Of a stretch of 57,973 nucleotides of DNA, positions 8,114 to 15,079 are shown piece after piece; the first letter of the stretch is position 1, and the number at the start of each line of letters is the position of its first letter. The DNA comes from Bryobacteraceae bacterium CoA2 C42. GTDB taxonomy: Bacteria > Acidobacteriota > Terriglobia > Bryobacterales > Bryobacteraceae. Both the position numbers and the translations under genes were made by a program. The DNA is taken from the NCBI GenBank assembly GCA_019931245.1, contig JAINDL010000103.1, positions 1 through 57,973 of the forward strand, in the 5' to 3' direction. The notes under the pieces are model-generated. The model was given only the letters and a program-made list of their open reading frames with translations, made no database searches and was not told where the DNA came from.

Positions 8114-9322
8114 TTATGCCTTGGCCCGCGGCCGGAAGAAGGTGACAAACAGCAGCGCGCACAGGACGGTCAGGCCCAGCGGGACCAGGAAGATGCGCGA
8201 GTAGTCGACCGTCCGGGCGCCGGCGGCGTCGATGACCGTGAACAGGTCGCTGATGTAGCCCGCAAACCAGCTGCCGACCACCATGCCGGCGCCTAACAGG
8301 ACGAATGTGATCAGACCCTGCGCGGAGGCCCGGTTTTCGGGTTCCGCGGCCTGGTCTACGTAGATATAAGAGGCCGTGAAGAAGCAGACATAGCAGAGGC
8401 CGTGCAGCGTCAGCGAGGCGAGAATCAGCCACAGCGGCCCGCCCAACGCAAAGATGCCGTAGCGGATGGGCCAGGCGAGAATGCCCACCATCATCGTTCC
8501 GCGGATGCCCCAGCGCTTGAGCATCCACGGCAGGCCGATCATCGTGAGGATCTCGGCCGCCTGCGCCAGCGCCATCCAGGCCGGCGCGGAGCCCGGCGCG
8601 ATGCCCACGGCGTAGAGGAACGGGCCGGTGAGCACGAAGTAGAACATCAACTCGGTCGCCACGACGAAAGCGATGCCGAGGAAGACGGCGAACTCGGGGT
8701 CCCTGAGCATCTTGAGGGCGGAGAGAAAGGCCCAGGGCGAACCGCTCTTGCGGGCGGGCGGGGTGGGGGGCAGGAGGAGGCAGAAGAGCCCCAGCAGCAC
8801 GGAGAGTCCCGCGCCAAGCCACATGCCGTCAAACCCGTGGAACTGCCCCAGCAGGAGCGGCGCCCCTTCGCGGAGGCCGACTCCCAGGAGGAGACCCACG
8901 ACGATCCAGCCGATGGTGCCCCACACCCGCACCAGGCCGAACTCGCCTTCGGCCTCGGGCATATGGTGGAAGCAGATGGAGTTGGTCAGCGCCAGCGTGG
9001 GGCCATAGAGCAGCGACCAGAGCAGCATCCAAATCCAAACCCCGTCGTAGTTAGTGGCTGAGGCGACGACATAGAGCGGAACCGCGCCGAGCAGATGCAG
9101 TACGGCCAGGAGTTTTTCGGTTGAGAAGTAGCGGTCGGCAAGCTGGCCGGCGAAGAAGGGCGCCACCATGCAGCCGATGGGCAGGAGGGCGTAGATCGCT
9201 CCCACCTGCCCGTCGGTGAACTTCAAAACGGAGCCCAGATAGGCGGAGAAGTCCGGATACCAGGCTCCCCAAACCATATACTCCAACAACATCATGACGC
9301 TGAGGCGGAATCGAATTGACAT
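8114..9322 (-). CDS. MFS transporter, nucleoside:H+ symporter-like
   Basis: This 402-residue integral membrane protein has about 12 transmembrane helices. The N-terminus RLSVMMLLEYMVWGAWYP and the early SICFHHM segment match the nucleoside:proton symporter (NupG/XapB-like) branch of the major facilitator superfamily. Many soil bacteria carry it next to sugar-catabolic genes, so the substrate here may be a sugar or nucleoside; sequence alone does not decide. The start at 9322 overlaps the end of the ferritin-like gene by 31 bp, so both are probably one transcript. It converges with the aldolase operon. Confidence 0.8.
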   Translation of the reverse strand: MSIRFRLSVMMLLEYMVWGAWYPDFSAYLGSVLKFTDGQVGAIYALLPIGCMVAPFFAGQLADRYFSTEKLLAVLHLLGAVPLYVVASATNYDGVWIWMLLWSLLYGPTLALTNSICFHHMPEAEGEFGLVRVWGTIGWIVVGLLLGVGLREGAPLLLGQFHGFDGMWLGAGLSVLLGLFCLLLPPTPPARKSGSPWAFLSALKMLRDPEFAVFLGIAFVVATELMFYFVLTGPFLYAVGIAPGSAPAWMALAQAAEILTMIGLPWMLKRWGIRGTMMVGILAWPIRYGIFALGGPLWLILASLTLHGLCYVCFFTASYIYVDQAAEPENRASAQGLITFVLLGAGMVVGSWFAGYISDLFTVIDAAGARTVDYSRIFLVPLGLTVLCALLFVTFFRPRAKA

Positions 9323-10029
9323 GGAAGCCTACTAGCATAACTCTTACGCTGCACCCCCAGCAGCAGCGCATCGCATTCCTGACAAAACGAAGCCAACGAG
9401 TAGCCGCCCGCCCGCAGTACGCGACCGTGGTGCTGCCAGACGACCAGGTTGATGATCAGCTGCAGCGCCCGGTGGAGGGCGTGGCGCAGGCCGAAGTGAT
9501 CGCGGATGACGAGACTCAGGTTATGCGCCTGGAACTGTAGGTGGAAGGCTTCATCTTCGAGGATCCGGGCGCAGATGGCCCGCAGCGAGGGCAGCGTGGT
9601 GGCTCGCGCGACCGCCGAGTAGTAGGGGACGGCCACGACCTCGGCCGAGACGAGTACGGCTACTTCGAGGCCAAAGCCCATGGTGCGGCGCAGGAAACGG
9701 AAGGCGCCGTCGACCCAGTGGCGGCCCAGGAGCGGCTCGCCGTGGGAGCGGAGGACGTGGCCGAGCCAGCGCGAGTGGCGCTGCTCTTCGGCGATGAGGC
9801 CGGCCACGGCTTCGGGCAGATCCTCGTCGCCGATGCGGAGGGCGAAGGTACGGGCGAAGCGCAGGAGGTTGCAGCCGTCGGAGCCTTCGCCCAACTGGAA
9901 CTGGCGCAGGGAGTTGGCCAGGAGACGGCGTTCGGAGAGCGGCCACGCCGGGTCTGCGGGAAGGGTCAGATCCAGGGACCAGCGACGGGAGAAGTGGAGG
10001 CGCCAGAGGGCGCTCGGGGAGAGAGACAT
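9292..10029 (-). CDS. Ferritin-like di-iron domain protein
   Basis: This 245-residue, mostly helical protein carries di-iron ligands in the ferritin-like pattern: AEEQRHSRWLG, a Glu in VSAEVVAVPYY, and EDEAFHLQF. The two ExxH motifs on separate helices are the usual signature of a four-helix-bundle di-iron site. The function is unknown; oxidation or desaturation-type chemistry is possible. It starts just downstream of a perfect inverted repeat at 10035-10053 and overlaps the MFS gene at its 3' end. The promoter must lie across the glcF stop codon, with a TTGACA-like box at 10059-10064 on the minus strand. Confidence 0.7.
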   Translation of the reverse strand: MSLSPSALWRLHFSRRWSLDLTLPADPAWPLSERRLLANSLRQFQLGEGSDGCNLLRFARTFALRIGDEDLPEAVAGLIAEEQRHSRWLGHVLRSHGEPLLGRHWVDGAFRFLRRTMGFGLEVAVLVSAEVVAVPYYSAVARATTLPSLRAICARILEDEAFHLQFQAHNLSLVIRDHFGLRHALHRALQLIINLVVWQHHGRVLRAGGYSLASFCQECDALLLGVQRKSYASRLPCQFDSASAS

Positions 10030-10034
10030 GAATA

Positions 10035-10053
10035 CACTTTGCTATGCAAAGTG
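10035..10053 (-). promoter_or_regulatory. Inverted-repeat operator upstream of ferritin-like gene
   Basis: CACTTTGC-TAT-GCAAAGTG is a perfect 8-bp inverted repeat with a three-base centre. A further half-site (CTTTG) follows at once at 10054-10058. It lies 5 bases upstream of the start codon on the minus strand, between a TTGACA-like -35 box and the gene. Repressor binding would block transcription. ACTTT...AAAGT palindromes of this kind are used by PadR-type repressors; that assignment is inference, and no regulator gene is adjacent. Confidence 0.6.
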
Positions 10054-10060
10054 CTTTGTG

Positions 10061-11359
10061 TCAAGCAGAATAATTTTTGTAGGCTTCGTCGAGTACCTGT
10101 ACGACGTGCATAACGCGCTGTCCGGTGCCGTGGAGGCGGGCTCCGGCGTCGAGTTGCAGCATGCAGCCGGGATTGGAGGCGACAATCACCTCAGCTCCGG
10201 TGCCATTCACATAGCCCATTTTGTTTTTGAGCAGTTGGCTGGCCATCTCGGACTGCACGACGTTGTAGATGCCGGCGCTGCCGCAGCAGAGGTCGCTCAT
10301 GGGCATCTCTTTGAAGCGCAGGGCGGGGATGGCGGCGAGGATCTTGCGGGGGCCGACGCGCACCTTCTGGCCGTGGGCGAGGTGGCAGGAGTCCTGATAG
10401 GTCACGGTGAGCGGGACGGGGCCGAGGTTGGGATTGAGTTCGATGGCGCCGAGGAACTCGTTGACGTCCTTCATCTTCCGGACGAACTCGTGAGCGCGGT
10501 CGTGGTAGGCTGCGTCGTTTTCGAGCAGTTCGTGGTACTCCTTGAGGGTGGAGCCGCAGCCGCCGGTGTTGCTGATGATGGCGTCGAAGCCGCCGCCGAG
10601 GAGGGCGTCGATGTTGTTGCGGGCGAGTTTGCGGCCGTCGTCTTTGCGGCCGGAGTGGACGTGCAGGGCGCCGCAGCAGCCCTGATCTTCCGGGATGTGG
10701 ACCTCGCAGCCGTTTTTCTGGAGGACGCGGACGGTGGCTTCGTTGAGCCGGGCGAAGGAGACGTTCTGAATGCAGCCGGCGAGGAAGGCGACCTTGAACC
10801 GGCGCGGGCCTTCGGCGGGAAAGACCTTGCCGATCTGGCTGAAGAAGAAGGGGATTTCGGCGTTGGGCGAGAGCAGTTCGATGTCGGCGAGTTTGCCGAA
10901 CAGTTTGAGGATGCCGCTCGAACGCACGAACTTCTGCAGCCCGGAGGCCTGGTAGAGATAGAGGCCGGCACCGGCGACGCCGAGCATCCAGCGCGTCTGG
11001 AGGAGCTGGCCGAACAGGAACCAGCGGAGCAGGCGGACCGGGAGCGGGCGGGGGCGGTTTTCTTCGATGTGCGCGCGGGCGGCTTCGATCAGCTTGCCGT
11101 ACTGAACACCGCTTGGGCAGGCGGTTTCGCAGCCACGGCAGGCAAGGCAGAGGTCCATGTGCTCGACGTAGGCGTCGTTCATGGGAGCCTGGCCGGTGGT
11201 GATCTGCACCATCTGATAGATGCGGCCGCGGGGGGAGTCCATTTCGACGCCGAGTTCGCGGTAGGTGGGGCAGGCGTTGAGGCATAGCCCGCAGTGGACG
11301 CACTTGTCGAGATCTTTCTGAAGCGGTGCTTCGGCGTTATTCAGGTCAGATGCGGCCAT
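10061..11359 (-). CDS. glcF: Glycolate oxidase iron-sulfur subunit
   Basis: This 432-residue protein has two 4Fe-4S motifs near the N-terminus, CVHCGLCLNACP (C20, C23, C26, C30) and CLACRGCETACP. Two CCG domains follow, ending in GCCGALH and LCCGSAGIYNV. This is the architecture of GlcF, the electron-transfer subunit of glycolate oxidase, which passes electrons from glycolate oxidation to the quinone pool at the membrane. It follows glcE with a 14-bp overlap. The flavin catalytic subunit gene glcD is not adjacent. Confidence 0.9.
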   Translation of the reverse strand: MAASDLNNAEAPLQKDLDKCVHCGLCLNACPTYRELGVEMDSPRGRIYQMVQITTGQAPMNDAYVEHMDLCLACRGCETACPSGVQYGKLIEAARAHIEENRPRPLPVRLLRWFLFGQLLQTRWMLGVAGAGLYLYQASGLQKFVRSSGILKLFGKLADIELLSPNAEIPFFFSQIGKVFPAEGPRRFKVAFLAGCIQNVSFARLNEATVRVLQKNGCEVHIPEDQGCCGALHVHSGRKDDGRKLARNNIDALLGGGFDAIISNTGGCGSTLKEYHELLENDAAYHDRAHEFVRKMKDVNEFLGAIELNPNLGPVPLTVTYQDSCHLAHGQKVRVGPRKILAAIPALRFKEMPMSDLCCGSAGIYNVVQSEMASQLLKNKMGYVNGTGAEVIVASNPGCMLQLDAGARLHGTGQRVMHVVQVLDEAYKNYSA

Positions 11360-12443
11360 AGAGACGCCCCTTGTTCAGCAGTTGCTGCGGATCCATCATG
11401 TTCTTGATTTTTTCCATTACGCCGAGGTCGCCGCCCGGCGCGGGCCACTGGACGACGGCGGCGCGGTCATCGCCGGCTTCGAGGACGCCGGAGAAGGGTT
11501 GGCGAGCGTTTTCGAGGTGGAGATAGGCAACGCCGTTGGCGGCGCGGATGACGAGCGGACGTTGCTCGGTTTCAAGCAACGGCTGTAGACCCTGCAGGCG
11601 GGTGCTGAGGCGCGCGATGGCGCCCTTGGGGTGCTGGGCGAGGAAGGTGGCCGGGAACTCGGCGAGGCGACCGAGCAGCATGTCGTTGGGCGCGACGTGA
11701 TACTGCGACAACTCGCGCCGGTAGCGGTCGAGGACCTGGGTGCTGCCGCCGACGGGGAGGACGAGGAGGAAGCCCTGGTGGCCCAGAATCTGGCTGGCGG
11801 CCGGATTGAGCAGGTCGATGCCGGCGGGTTGGAGGACGCTGGTGAGCAGGCGGTTGCGTTCGGTGACGGCTTCGGCGGCGGTGGCGAAGCTGCGCACGAA
11901 GGTGAGCTTTTCAGCGGGCGAGGGGATGAGCTTGAAATTGATCGACGCGAGAACGCCGAGCGTACCGTAGCTGCCGATGAGCAGTTTGCCCATATCGAGG
12001 CCGGCGACATTCTTGACCACCATGCCGCCGCTCTGCACGAGTTTGCCGTCCATGGTGGCGAACTCGAGGCCGATGACGAGGTCGCGCGCGGTGCCGAACA
12101 GGCGGCGGCGGGGGCCGCTGAGGTTGGTGGCGATGACGCCGCCGACGGTGGCTTTCGAGGCGTAGGGCGGGTCGAGGGGAATCATCTGGCGGTTGCCGGC
12201 GAGCAGGCGGGTGAGCGCGGCGTAGGGCATGCCGGCGCCGACGGAGATGGTGAGGTCGCGCGGCTCGTACTGGAGCACCGTGTTGAGCTTCGCCGTGGAC
12301 AGGCGCAGCGCGGACGGATGCACCGGTCCTCCCCAGAGGGATTTCGAGAAGCTGCCGCCGCATTCGACGGTTTGCCGGCGTTCGCTGGCCTGCCGGAGGA
12401 GGGCGGCCAGTTCGGCTGGCGATGTGGGGGATAGAATCGACAT
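11346..12443 (-). CDS. glcE: Glycolate oxidase FAD-binding subunit
   Basis: This 365-residue FAD-binding (PCMH-type) protein has the flavin loop regions VECGGSFSKS, ISVGAGMPYAAL, ATVGGVIATNLSGPRRRLFGTARD and the C-terminal MKNMMDPQQLLNKGRL-like end (MEKIKNMMDPQQLLNKGRLY). GlcE is a shorter, GlcD-like subunit of glycolate oxidase, and its pairing with glcF supports the name. Translation probably starts at the ATG at 12443. The promoter is in the 30-bp gap shared with the divergent NTF2-like gene. Confidence 0.87.
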   Translation of the reverse strand: MSILSPTSPAELAALLRQASERRQTVECGGSFSKSLWGGPVHPSALRLSTAKLNTVLQYEPRDLTISVGAGMPYAALTRLLAGNRQMIPLDPPYASKATVGGVIATNLSGPRRRLFGTARDLVIGLEFATMDGKLVQSGGMVVKNVAGLDMGKLLIGSYGTLGVLASINFKLIPSPAEKLTFVRSFATAAEAVTERNRLLTSVLQPAGIDLLNPAASQILGHQGFLLVLPVGGSTQVLDRYRRELSQYHVAPNDMLLGRLAEFPATFLAQHPKGAIARLSTRLQGLQPLLETEQRPLVIRAANGVAYLHLENARQPFSGVLEAGDDRAAVVQWPAPGGDLGVMEKIKNMMDPQQLLNKGRLYGRI

Positions 12444-12455
12444 CCTGAACCTGCA

Positions 12456-12463
12456 AGTATAAT
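12456..12463. promoter_or_regulatory. Overlapping divergent -10 boxes
   Basis: AGTATAAT reads as TATAAT on the plus strand (12458-12463), ten bases before the start at 12474. It reads as TATACT on the minus strand (12456-12461), twelve bases before the glcE start at 12443. Both would give very short or absent leaders, and polymerase could not occupy both at once. The -35 boxes are weak on both sides. Confidence 0.45.
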
Positions 12464-12473
12464 TGGTCTTACG

Positions 12474-12887
12474 ATGCGTCTGGTATTGGCCCTACTTTTT
12501 ACGCTGCCTTTGGCGGCACAGGATGCCGCGATTCGGGGTGTGCTGACGGAGCAGGCGGCCGCGTGGAATCGCGGCGATCTGGAAGCGTTTGCTTCGACCT
12601 ACGAGAATTCGCCGCAGATTACGTTTTTCGGCAAGTCGCTTAACCGGGGATATGCCGACGTTCTGGCGCGCTACAAGAAGAGCTATGCGAGCCGGGAGGC
12701 GATGGGGAAGCTTCGGTTCGAGATTCTCGAATCGCGTCCGTTAGGCGCTGACCATGCGTTGGTGCTGGGTAAGTTTTTCCTGACGCGATCGGCGGCGGGC
12801 GGCGGCGATGCGACGGGCCAGTTCACGCTGGTTTTGCGCAAAACGAAGCAAGGCTGGAAGATCGTGCATGATCACACGAGTTCGTGA
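12474..12887 (+). CDS. Secreted NTF2-like (DUF4440/SnoaL-type) protein
   Basis: This 137-residue protein has a short signal peptide (MRLVLALLFTLPLAAQ) and then a single NTF2-like cone: the helix VLTEQAAAWNRGDLEAFASTY, and the strands ITFFGK, ALVLGKF, FTLVLRKTKQGWKIVHDHTSS. The KxGWKIVHDH end is typical of the DUF4440/YybH group. No catalytic residues can be assigned; such domains bind small ligands or degrade diverse compounds. It is monocistronic and converges with the TlpA-like gene. Confidence 0.8.
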   Translation: MRLVLALLFTLPLAAQDAAIRGVLTEQAAAWNRGDLEAFASTYENSPQITFFGKSLNRGYADVLARYKKSYASREAMGKLRFEILESRPLGADHALVLGKFFLTRSAAGGGDATGQFTLVLRKTKQGWKIVHDHTSS

Positions 12888-12894
12888 GGTGCGG

Positions 12895-13467
12895 TTATTT
12901 GGCCGATTTCGCGGCGCCGGCGGCGGCGGCCGGTTTTTTCGGGGCGGTGGGGGCCGGGGTGGCCGCGCCGGCTTTGAGTAGCGGGAGCACGACGTCGCGC
13001 ATATTCTTCTCTTCGTTTTCGAAGAACTTGTCGCCACCGGGGAACTGATGGCGGATGACACCCTTTCGATCAATGATGACCACCTGCGGCATCAGCATGC
13101 TCATCATGATGGGGTGCTGCAGGAATTGGGTGGCGACATCGCGGTTGGCGTACCCGATGGGATAAGTGAGATTGAACTGCTTGGTGTAGTCGTTGATCAG
13201 CATGTTCGCCATGTCGTTAATGGCGACACCGACCGGCTGGAAGCCCTGGGGGCCCAGTTCCTTATACAACTTCTGCATGGTCTGCGATGCCTTCTGGCAG
13301 TGCGGACAGGTGGTCAGCAGGAACTCGAGAGCCACCACCTTGCCGCGAAACTTGCTCAGCAACTGCTCCTGGCCGTTCGCCGCTTTGATGACGAGTTCCG
13401 GTGCCGGGCGCGGGTCGGCGGCCGTAAGCACTGTAGCAAGTACAAGCATCAACAGGGAAGATCTCAT
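12895..13467 (-). CDS. TlpA/AhpC-type thioredoxin-fold protein, exported
   Basis: This 190-residue protein has a signal peptide (residues 1-17) and a thioredoxin-like domain with the redox pair C54-P-H-C57 in FLLTTCPHCQKAS, plus the cis-Pro region MPQVVIID. The C-terminal 25 residues are Ala/Pro/Lys-rich (PAPTAPKKPAAAAG) and probably disordered or wall-associated. It likely reduces or oxidises thiols outside the cytoplasm. The start is the ATG at 13467; the longer upstream frame is a shadow. It is the last gene of a six-gene minus-strand operon, 10 bases after the metalloprotease. Confidence 0.85.
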   Translation of the reverse strand: MRSSLLMLVLATVLTAADPRPAPELVIKAANGQEQLLSKFRGKVVALEFLLTTCPHCQKASQTMQKLYKELGPQGFQPVGVAINDMANMLINDYTKQFNLTYPIGYANRDVATQFLQHPIMMSMLMPQVVIIDRKGVIRHQFPGGDKFFENEEKNMRDVVLPLLKAGAATPAPTAPKKPAAAAGAAKSAK

Positions 13468-13477
13468 AAAAATAATC

Positions 13478-14599
13478 TTAGCGCATCCGATCGGAGACGA
13501 TGACCCGATCGCCGTGCTGTTCGATGCGGGTCCGGGATCCTTTGCGCCGGCTCTGGAGGGCGGCGAAATCGGCCGCGGCCTCGGTATTTTCCCAGGCGAG
13601 GGTGTACTGCAGGAGGGGTTCTTTCGTTTTGCGATGTTCGAGGACGCGGAAGCGGCCGCCGCGCCAACGTTCGGCCCGCGCCGCGGCGGAATCGGCGTCG
13701 CCGAACTGCTTGAACATGACGAGGCAGTCGAATTCGCCGAGGGTGCCTTCGATGAGCACTTTGTGGCCTTTGGGGGCGGGTTCGAGATCGACCGGAACGG
13801 CTTCGGCGCGGGCGAAGTAGCGGTCGGGGTGGAGGATGTGCTGCGTGGTGGCCGGGGGGCGAGAAAAGACTTCGCGGAAGCCGTCGTTGCCGAGTTTTTC
13901 AATCACCCGGGCGTTGAACAGAAAGCCGCGGGAGTAGGGAAACAGGAGGCTTTCGCGGATGTAGACCGGGGCGCTCGTGAGTTCGGGGTACTGCGACAGG
14001 CCGGATTCGCCCATGTTGGCCATCATACGGACGAGGCCGGGATCTTTGCGGAGGCTTTGGCCGGTTTTGGCGCCCATCACCTCGTACATGAGCCACTGCG
14101 CCTGACCCTCCATGACGGCGAGGCGGGCGGTGGCGGCGTCGTCGGTGGAGCCTTTGCGGATGAAGCGGCCGAGGTTGAAGTGCTGGTCGGCGAGGGCGTG
14201 GGCGAGTTCGTGAGTCAGCACGAAGCGCTGCGTCGATTCGGGCGCGCTTTCGAGGATAAACATCTTCTTCTTGCGGTAGTCATAGAAGGCCGCGGCTTGT
14301 TCGGTGAGCAGCGAGACGGTGGAGCCCTTGAGGTCGTAGTCGGCCGGGATGAAGCCGAACAGGCGGAGGGTGAGGGTTTCGACGCGCAGCTCTTCGTCGC
14401 TCACGGTTTCCTGAATGCGAGTTTCAAGGAACTTCCGCAGGTTGGCTTTGCTGATGAAGGAGCGCTCGACGCGCGACTTCATGGGGAGGCCGGTGACGGC
14501 GGCGAGCTCCTTCATGGCCGGGTCGATTTCGGCGAACAGATCGGATTGCGCCGAGGCGGGGCGCAGGAGCAGGAGGATCGCCAGGGCGAGGCGTATCAT
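13478..14599 (-). CDS. Secreted HExxH zinc metalloprotease-like protein
   Basis: This 373-residue protein has a signal peptide (residues 1-17) and a gluzincin-type site: H130-E131-L-A-H134 in VLTHELAHALADQH, with E164 in AVMEGQAQWLMYE as the likely third zinc ligand. The rest has no family I can name, although similar exported HExxH proteins are common in Acidobacteriota. It overlaps the HMA-domain gene by four bases (ATGA) and precedes the TlpA-like gene by 10 bases. The context suggests handling of envelope proteins or metals, but the substrate is unknown. Confidence 0.75.
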   Translation of the reverse strand: MIRLALAILLLLRPASAQSDLFAEIDPAMKELAAVTGLPMKSRVERSFISKANLRKFLETRIQETVSDEELRVETLTLRLFGFIPADYDLKGSTVSLLTEQAAAFYDYRKKKMFILESAPESTQRFVLTHELAHALADQHFNLGRFIRKGSTDDAATARLAVMEGQAQWLMYEVMGAKTGQSLRKDPGLVRMMANMGESGLSQYPELTSAPVYIRESLLFPYSRGFLFNARVIEKLGNDGFREVFSRPPATTQHILHPDRYFARAEAVPVDLEPAPKGHKVLIEGTLGEFDCLVMFKQFGDADSAAARAERWRGGRFRVLEHRKTKEPLLQYTLAWENTEAAADFAALQSRRKGSRTRIEQHGDRVIVSDRMR

Positions 14600-15075
14600 G
14601 GAAGAATTTCCGTGACGTCGAGCAGGGGCGTGGTTTGGGGATCCGGGGGGACAGGGGAGATGGCGCGGACCTTGCGGATTGGGGTGGACTTGTCCTGGAG
14701 GCTAAGGAGAAGGTCGTCGCGGCGGCTGGAGAGGTTGTAGACCTGGCCGGAGCCTTCGACCGAAAAGCGCCAGCGGCCATCGCCGGTGACGGGGGTGCCG
14801 CGGACGACCACTTTGGCATCGCCGGGCCGGAAGCCGATGCCTTTGATGGCGTCGCGCAGTTGTTCGAGCGAGACGCGGTTGCCGGGGGCGAGGGTGAAGT
14901 CGACGCCATAGGCGGGGTCGACGGCGACCTTTTCGACGCCGCGAATTTTGCGGAGTCCGATCTCCATGCTTTTGACGCAAGTGGCGCAGTCCATGCGTTC
15001 GACTTCGAGGGACACCTGGAGGAATTCGGCTTGCGCCAAGGCCCAGGGGGCGAGCAGGAGGAGGAGGGTACGCAT
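14596..15075 (-). CDS. Exported HMA (heavy-metal-associated) domain protein
   Basis: This 159-residue protein starts with a signal peptide (MRTLLLLLAPWALAQA), then a heavy-metal-associated domain with the pair C30-A-T-C33 in VERMDCATCVKSMEIGLRKIRGV. A second part of about 80 residues has no recognised domain. HMA domains with CxxC bind Cu(I) or similar thiophilic ions, though the usual GMTCxxC is here RMDCATC. Being exported, it could buffer or deliver copper or mercury outside the cytoplasm. It lies four bases after the nuclease gene and overlaps the metalloprotease start by four bases. Confidence 0.8.
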   Translation of the reverse strand: MRTLLLLLAPWALAQAEFLQVSLEVERMDCATCVKSMEIGLRKIRGVEKVAVDPAYGVDFTLAPGNRVSLEQLRDAIKGIGFRPGDAKVVVRGTPVTGDGRWRFSVEGSGQVYNLSSRRDDLLLSLQDKSTPIRKVRAISPVPPDPQTTPLLDVTEILP

Positions 15076-15079
15076 GTAC

